Positions 48,006-64,000 of a stretch of 64,000 nucleotides of DNA are shown here, in pieces. Every line of letters starts with the position of its first letter. Position 1 is the stretch's first letter. A program made the position numbers and the translations under genes. Source of the stretch: Glandiceps talaboti (taxonomy: Eukaryota; Hemichordata; Enteropneusta; Spengelidae); the NCBI RefSeq assembly GCF_964340395.1, contig NC_135556.1, positions 20,455,142 through 20,519,141 of the forward strand. Reading direction: 5' to 3'. Under the pieces are notes generated by a model. That model was not told the DNA's origin, made no database searches, and saw only the letters and a program-made list of their open reading frames with translations.

Positions 48006-48006
<1 letters not shown>
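44037..48006. other. DNA between genes A and B; must hold or lie within intron 1 of gene B
   Basis: Gene B needs an upstream ATG exon ending in phase 0, but none could be chosen with confidence here. One frame at about 46242-46298 (ATG to TCC|GTAAGT) fits the phase, but its peptide is hydrophobic, unlike the polar N-terminus expected. Otherwise there is a (GTCC)n tract at 46383-46416 and an AT run near 45691-45709. Confidence 0.4.
46383..46416. repeat. (GTCC)n microsatellite with repeat-like flank
   Basis: About eight GTCC units, followed by a CACTAACCGATTTCAACC-type segment similar in arrangement to the repeat near 2119-2210. Confidence 0.7.
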
Positions 48007-48169
<163 letters not shown>

Positions 48170-48179
48170 TCCCTATTAG

Positions 48180-56223
<8,044 letters not shown>

Positions 56224-56802
56224 CGACCACGACCATGTCACCATGACGTCAACGACGTCACTAAACACAATTTCAACACAAAAGCTGAGATAATACTACA
56301 ACGGAGAGAAATCAGCAATTAGAAAACTAGTGGTACTTGGGGTAGATGTGATCGGTGGTGCCAATTGTGTATTATATAATCAACCTATAATCAAGATGAC
56401 ATATACACATGATGAGGCTGAATATGTGGCCACTTGGGGAATATTTGCTGCATTCACCATGTTTAGCTAAATTAGCTTAAAGTAGCCTACCTGTAGACGT
56501 GTAGGACTGACGCTACTATACTTTATCCTAGCTGACAATTTGATTTTTTTAATTTTCGAATTCGACGAGCGAAAAAACATCCCATATGCATATGACACTG
56601 TGATTCCATGTTGTCTATTGGTGAAATATTGGCAAATCCCAAATTATTTTGTAATGTGGGACAAACTAAAGATAGTTGCTTCCGAATGTCGATTATTTTT
56701 ATTTCAATGTCTATAGTTTTTTTCTAACTTTCATACATTGATGTAAATGAATTGTTTTAACAATGGAAAGCTCACCTTGGCAAAATGGACTATAATTTAA
56801 CA

Positions 56803-56808
56803 AATAAA
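56803..56808 (+). promoter_or_regulatory. candidate poly(A) signal of gene B
   Basis: AATAAA about 580 nt after the TAA, preceded by ordinary AT-rich 3' sequence. Another AATAAA lies near 57606. Choice between them is a guess. Confidence 0.35.
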
Positions 56809-57149
56809 GCAATTACAGGGGTGGACTACTATTATGGTACCAAGGAGATCATTAGGATTATTGCTTACGATTCAATTCAATTTATTGTATTATGACGTAA
56901 CAACGGAGCAACAATATATAACAGCTGATACAATTCGACACAAAAAAAACAACATGGTTGGAGAAGGTACACATATAACAATTACATTACACACGTGTGA
57001 CATAATTAGTGCGCAAACAATTTGACTGTCAACATTACAACTTACGAAATATGTTCCCAGATTGACTCACACTAAGTTATACCACAGACTGGTATTAAAG
57101 GGGCTAAAATGTTAATTAGTTCTGGAGATATTTTAATACTTAATTGCAA

Positions 57150-57151
<2 letters not shown>

Positions 57152-57241
<90 letters not shown>
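57152..57241. repeat. (AT)n microsatellite
   Basis: About 45 uninterrupted AT units; could extrude as a cruciform. Confidence 0.97.
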
Positions 57242-57244
<3 letters not shown>

Positions 57245-57842
57245 ATTCATATAAAAGAACTTTGATGAAGTAGATGATGGAGTAGTAATCATGTACATTG
57301 ACATCGGATATACCTAACATGACAGTATAGTACTGTGCTGGTTAAAAATATTTTAGTAACATAAGAAAACAAACAGCGCTTTATTTCAGATTCAATATTG
57401 CCTTTTTCTTTACATGTTGCAGTCTATATTATTATGCTTTTGTATTTGCAGCTGTGTGAATTGGTATGAAAACAATTTTCAGAATATGTGTAATTATTCT
57501 TAATATGTAATAAATATTTTACGTTGTGCCTTCAGCAATTCTATTTATGCATTGAGGACAAAATGATTTTTAATCTTTGTGGTGGAAGTTGTGTCATGGT
57601 GATATAATAAAGAACGTAACCTTAAGAGTTACATCAGTTCTACACTAATTCTGGACTGAACGATCAGTCATTGTGGGCGCTCTTCTCAGCTCTTCCCACA
57701 AACAAGGGGGGATGGGGTGGGGGTGATAAAAGCCCTTGGTTTCAGACACAATGCGATTGACAATGACATTTTGGTGGCTGCCACGCCATCTCAAAACCCT
57801 TATTATCATAGGGGGCTCAGGCTTAGATGGTTAACTTTATGA

Positions 57843-57880
57843 AAACAAACAAACAAACAAACAAACAAACAAACAAACAA
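57843..57880. repeat. (AAAC)n microsatellite
   Basis: Nine to ten AAAC units, in inverted orientation to the GTTT array 250 bp further on. Confidence 0.95.
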
Positions 57881-58100
57881 TAGATATAAAATAAAAACAA
57901 AAAAAGTAAATGCAAATAAACAAAGTATAAATACTGACAAACATGAACAACAGAGTAGTTACAAATCGCTCAACATTGTTTGTGTGTAACAAGAATTATT
58001 ATATTATATTCGTTTTTACGAAATGGTCTCTATTGCCATATTGTGCACTGCTGATACTGTTTTGTAATGTGTTTGTTTATTTATTGTAGTTTGTTAATTT

Positions 58101-58210
58101 ATTCATTCATTCATTCATTCATTCATTCGTTTGTTTGTTTGTTTGTTTGTTTGTTTGTTTGTTTGTTTGTTTGTTTGTTTGTTTGTTTGTTTGTTTGTTT
58201 GTTTGTTTGT
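58101..58210. repeat. (ATTC)n-(GTTT)n microsatellite
   Basis: About seven ATTC units (58101-58128), then about 20 GTTT units (58129-58210). The GTTT array is complementary to the AAAC array at 57843-57880. Confidence 0.96.
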
Positions 58211-61200
58211 TGTGGGGTTGTTTCGTAATCATAACTAAGTATGAGTATTATGTCTTATAAGGTTATTTGACACGTGTCTTGTATTATTATTGGACCTATG
58301 CCTTATCTTGTACTCTTCGATAATATGCATGCATGAAAAACACACTTTATTTTAGCTTTCTATTTCGTCGTATGGAATGACCTTTCATGGCTTATCAATG
58401 GCTAGGAATCAGGGCTGACAGTTGATTATACCAGTTTTCATGAAATCGAAATGAACACATACATCATTTGAACAGTCAAAATTCATTTTTCTTCCATTTT
58501 GCATTGCATATCTCCAGAAGGAGTTCATATTCAGTTTTGCCATGGATAAGTTTGAATGCGTTTGAATATGCGTTCTGGGGTTGCAATGATGTAATAACGA
58601 AGAAACACAAGGAGGGGAAATGATCGAGGGAACAGTAACTGCACCACACCTTATCACTGAGTCATGTTGAAAGCGTCGTATCTTATAGGGTGAATTCAGC
58701 TAAGTCATCATAACCTAGATATCTGGGTGTGACTTATGCACCTATTCGCTAGTGACCAGTACAAAAGACGGAGTGAGTAGAATGTAAGTAGCACATTAAT
58801 AGGGGCTCATATTACGGCAGGTACAAATATTTGCCACGACGGTACTTTGTAGTACCTGTTTGACCTACATTTACATTATGTACATTGTTTTTATCTTTAC
58901 AAATTCTGATATCAAAGGTTGCATGGGTTGTTATGGTAAAATATCTGGGTAGGGTCAATCATTTCCAAAATCGACGCACACTCTCTTGTGTTGTGTGAGA
59001 GACAATATATATTTACTTTGTAATAATTGGTGATTTATATATAATATAAATGCCGGTTTTGTGGTTTTTTATTTTGTTTTGTTTCTGGAGATACTAAACA
59101 CTAAACTATGACCCTGAAGCCCGTACGACCCCCACCTAACATGCATGTTTCTATGGTTACCAAGACCATGTACATGTATGGCAGGGTAAAGGCAGACTAG
59201 CGCGGTCATTCTTCAGATCTAGGTCAATACCATGAACCCGCCCATAGCACTAGCACTAATATTCAAATTAAACTAGTTTACTTTATTCAAGACATATTGC
59301 CATTACAATATTTTATTTGTATTGAACGTGATGTACCAACACACAAAACTAGAAACGAAAACCTTAGAGATGACAATAACAAGAAAACAACTTACAATCT
59401 GAAAAGAGACATTGTTATGTACGGAACGCCTATCAAGGAGAGTTCAATGACTGCATGTTACCACTCGACACTCTGTCGTATATACAAATGACTGACCACG
59501 AGTCAGTATGTAAATATCTATCATTCCACACCTACGACACCAAACACTTTCAATTCAACTCTTACACTATTCCAAACAACTACTGCCATTGAACAACATA
59601 TCCGCCCTAGACCTGTACACCCAGTGTCACGGTGATCAGTCTGATTGGAAGTTCAAGATTTGGAACAAATTCAGGTCTGCGGTCTAACAGTGCTTGATCA
59701 TCGTCAAGACTATTTTCTTTGTGTTTCTACCAGTTTAACTGATTATGGCTCAGCCTCAGGTATGTACAATGGTTGCCCGTTTATAAGTTGCAGTACAGAG
59801 TACAATGCGCTTGTTAGCTTTATTCATATAACTTATAAGTCTATGGAGTATATCTACACTCACACTTTTAACAATCCGCCGTGAACTCGTTCGTTGCTCC
59901 TTATACAACTGACGCTGCCTGGCATGTAGTTCTTTCCATGATACTTTCGAAAGATTTATGGCTATGAACATTAGAAAGCAGGTTGACTGTACGAGGAAGA
60001 GGGTGAAAAACGGTGGGTAGAAAGAGAGGGAATTTGCTCATGGTGTGGCTAAAATCAGAATGCTTTATAACTAAAAACTAGAGATAACAAGAAGTGAATG
60101 ACAACTAATATTGATGTAAGGGGTATACGACTGTGTCAATATATAGCGTAGCGGCTCGATAACTAGTACGCATGTGCGTCGTATATACTATACTCTATGC
60201 GAAAAAAATTGGTGGTTCTCCCATGGATGCATTGCGGCGCGCAGTGACTACGCACGCGCCTTCCATATACTACGTGCATCCTCCAAGCGCTACCGTGTCG
60301 TCATATAGCATAGGCGACATAACATCGCCATGCATTGCAACAGTAGGCTTGTTGGCACGATTACCGTAACATTGCAACGAGTATCGAGGCGCATCGCTGT
60401 ACCACTAGGAGAAATTGTTACACTATTTGGAAGTTTGACGCACGGCGGGACTGAGTGATAGGGACCACTGATGACATAGCGCAGTTGAGATTCCGGGTTG
60501 TGGAAGTGTGGTTTTGACATTTATATTGTCGAGAATTGATTTTTTTTTACATGTTCTAAGAAGAATAACTGCTTTCCTATGTTTGTTGGTACAGTAACAT
60601 ACCTAAATCATCGAGTTGAATTCAGAAATCGTGATGTTCGGCAACATGTCAACAAAACATTTGTCCAAAGACCAACGTACGTTGGTGGAGGGTCTATGAT
60701 AACTTGGCTGATTGAAAATGAACAATATTAATCTAATGGCTATGATGGTTTTTGAAACCAACAACTGCATAGAGTGTTGACTTTCTTTACTTCTCGTCCA
60801 TGTCAGATAATTAGATATCATTCAATAAAATAAATTTTGATGGTCAATACCCCTGTATAATGACCCAAATCAAGCGTATCAACCCTGGCCCAGGCAGCCG
60901 GTCACAAATGAATCTACCCTGCGCGACCTTATGGGCTTTGCCTAGTTATGATATTACGTACATGTGTGTAATCAAAATATTAATAGTTGAACTCGTCTCA
61001 ATAAATGACCAGACTTATGAATCGAATCTAAACTAACATGAGTTCAATGTTCATTGTCTGTCAAAAGATAGGATAAAGCACTGGACTTGTCAGTCTTGTA
61101 ATTAACAAGTCCAGTTCGTTATCGTATCTTTCGCGTTAATAGGACGTCTTTCTATCTGTACACCTGAATGTTAGTGGTTGTAGTATCCTTGGGTACGCAT

Positions 61201-62083
61201 TCGTTGATTTTCTGTACAGTTCGTTTGGTCGTCGCAAGTTAATTCCAAAGGGATTCAATTTGTTTATGGGACGATTTGTTACTACAGATTTAGAAAAAAA
61301 TAGAAAAGAAGAATATGTATTTAGCTAGAACTCGCAGCATCGGAACTTACCAGTGACAATAGCAGACTAGGATTTTTAAACCTGAATAGAAACTTACGCG
61401 TGCGCACAACTAGTCAATGTCAGTATAGATGGCAGGTAGCATAGATGGCAAATCAGGTAGCATAAATGACAAATGCTTTACGTGCATTTACATTTGAGAA
61501 GGACTGCCGTATGTCCGACTCAGTAATACTGAGTAAACGGCGCGAAATGTCTTGCTTAATTTCTGGACATAAAAGCGATTCAAAATTCTTTTTGTCGAAG
61601 CGAGCGTAGAAATTGTTCAATGTATCTAGATCTGGGATCTTATAGCATCACTATCATCGACTGGGTCCGACTTCTTTCTGTGTATCCAAGATGCCACGAG
61701 TGTTTGTCTTTAAATAGGTCTTCAAGTTTGTTATGATAATGTCGTTTCCTTGTCGGACTTACTTGCTTTTGCGAGATCATACTGTGATTGTTTTGTATGC
61801 ATTGGCGTCGTTTGATTTGAAAGGTAACGACTTAACTGTAAGTTTTGTACGGACATCCTTGGATAGTTGTGAATAGTCTTGTTTGAAACACAGCATTTAG
61901 TACATCTATTTATGTAGTACGCAGTCACTACATCTGTCTTTTCGTTAATATCAGCTGAAGATTCTTAGAAAACATTCCAATCAATGGATTCAAAGCAAGC
62001 TTGTAAACAGTTTACATGATTTGCAGACAAGCATTGAACTGTTCTAGTTCTGGGCTTTGAGCACTTGAGTTTTTTGTTAGTAT

Positions 62084-62134
62084 GCCATGTACAAACTAGT
62101 ATAAAAAAGAGCTTCCTACTAGTTTGTACATGGC
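62084..62134. repeat. perfect 18-nt inverted repeat
   Basis: Arms 62084-62101 and 62117-62134 (GCCATGTACAAACTAGTA and its complement) with a 15-nt loop. The right arm is also the start of the direct repeat that recurs at 62491. Confidence 0.85.
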
Positions 62135-62192
62135 TGAGTGTTTGTTTGGTGTGATAATCTTCCAGAAGAGAAGAGATAAAGCAGAGTGACAA
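62117..62192. repeat. 76-bp direct repeat, copy 1
   Basis: It matches 62491-62566 with about two differences. It begins at the right arm of the hairpin at 62084-62134. Confidence 0.9.
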
Positions 62193-62490
62193 GACACCTT
62201 AGGTCATTAAAGTGTACATGCAAAGGTTGATAATTGTTTTCATCATTATGTTTATTTTGCCATAAAGTAAAGGAAATTGCGTTTATACCTCTAAATATTA
62301 TGCGCATTGGCCAGAACAGTCGCAGACTTATAACACAAAGCTGAGCTATTTAAAAGTGCAAATGTATTTGATTGGCCCTTCCCTTTATAATACCATGTAC
62401 TTCGGCACAGCAGCTCACGAAAGGTGTCGAACTCCCACATGTTACACAAACTTTGTAAGCTTTGGGTAATGTTACTTTTGAATTACTAAT

Positions 62491-62566
62491 TACTAGTTTG
62501 TACATGGCTGAGTGTTTGTTTGGTGTAATAATCTCCCAGAAGAGAAGAGATAAAGCAGAGTGACAA
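62491..62566. repeat. 76-bp direct repeat, copy 2, just upstream of gene C exon 2
   Basis: Second copy of the 62117-62192 unit, 81 bp before the gene C exon 2 start. The near identity implies recent copying; the left hairpin arm is missing here. Confidence 0.9.
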
Positions 62567-62647
62567 AGCTAGCTGATAAGCAAACAAAATTATTCGGAAT
62601 AATATCATTTTTTAGTAAATACTCTTACGATTCTCCCTGAATATTAG

Positions 62648-64000
<1,353 letters not shown>

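Larger units (their letters stand above)
56224..62083. other. DNA between genes B and C; should contain the first exon of gene C or its promoter
   Basis: No exon could be assigned. A CG-richer stretch lies at about 60150-60440, with an ATG at 60222 opening a 49-codon frame lacking an obvious phase-0 donor. Microsatellites at 57152-57241, 57843-57880 and 58101-58210 are listed separately. No RNA gene was seen. Confidence 0.4.

Overview
The window is animal nuclear DNA. Genes are split into many short exons with GT-AG introns. Intergenic and intronic DNA is AT-rich and full of microsatellites, tRNA-derived SINEs, decayed non-LTR retrotransposon pieces and small foldback elements. There are no bacterial operons, no rRNA and no free-standing tRNA gene. 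The coding content (glycine-transporter-like SLC6 genes in tandem, a type I membrane protein with repeat domains) and the repeat style suggest a marine invertebrate, possibly a non-vertebrate deuterostome or a lophotrochozoan. The species cannot be fixed from the sequence alone.
Layout. 1-19.7 kb: no convincing host gene. It holds two degraded reverse-transcriptase fragments (about 1.64-1.96 kb on + and 4.56-4.97 kb on -), several foldback/MITE-like elements, microsatellites, and a degenerate repeat block at 15.8-16.8 kb carrying seven X-box-like palindromes. 19.7-27.3 kb: gene D (+), an unrecognised gene for a predicted secreted-then-anchored type I membrane protein. It has a signal-peptide exon, two tandem phase-1 exons encoding related beta-propeller-like repeats, two short linker exons and a final transmembrane exon. 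The first of the two tandem exons carries one in-frame TGA where its sister exon has Trp. 28.46 kb: an orphan mini-exon (ATG plus seven codons, then a strong donor). 32.8-43.0 kb: gene A, a complete 14-exon SLC6 transporter (639 aa). 48.2-56.2 kb: gene B, a second SLC6 transporter, complete except for an unidentified first coding exon. 62.6-64.0 kb: gene C, a third copy, cut by the window end after exon 3.
The three SLC6 genes form a head-to-tail tandem array. A and B share nine consecutive internal exon lengths exactly, plus exon 3 (ten in all), and share all exon phases. B and C are nearly identical in exons 2 and 3, and their introns still align, including a GA microsatellite in the same intron, so the B/C duplication is recent. 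By sequence character (SLSAA.GGL before TM6, YPEAL.. LP.SPLW before TM8, a C-terminal RLRN-type tail) they belong near the glycine/proline/SLC6A14 amino-acid branch of Na+/Cl- coupled transporters. They have no TM1 Asp, so they are not monoamine transporters. Gene D has no visible functional link to the transporters. All exon boundaries were read by eye from splice signals, phase and homology; no alignment or transcript data were available.
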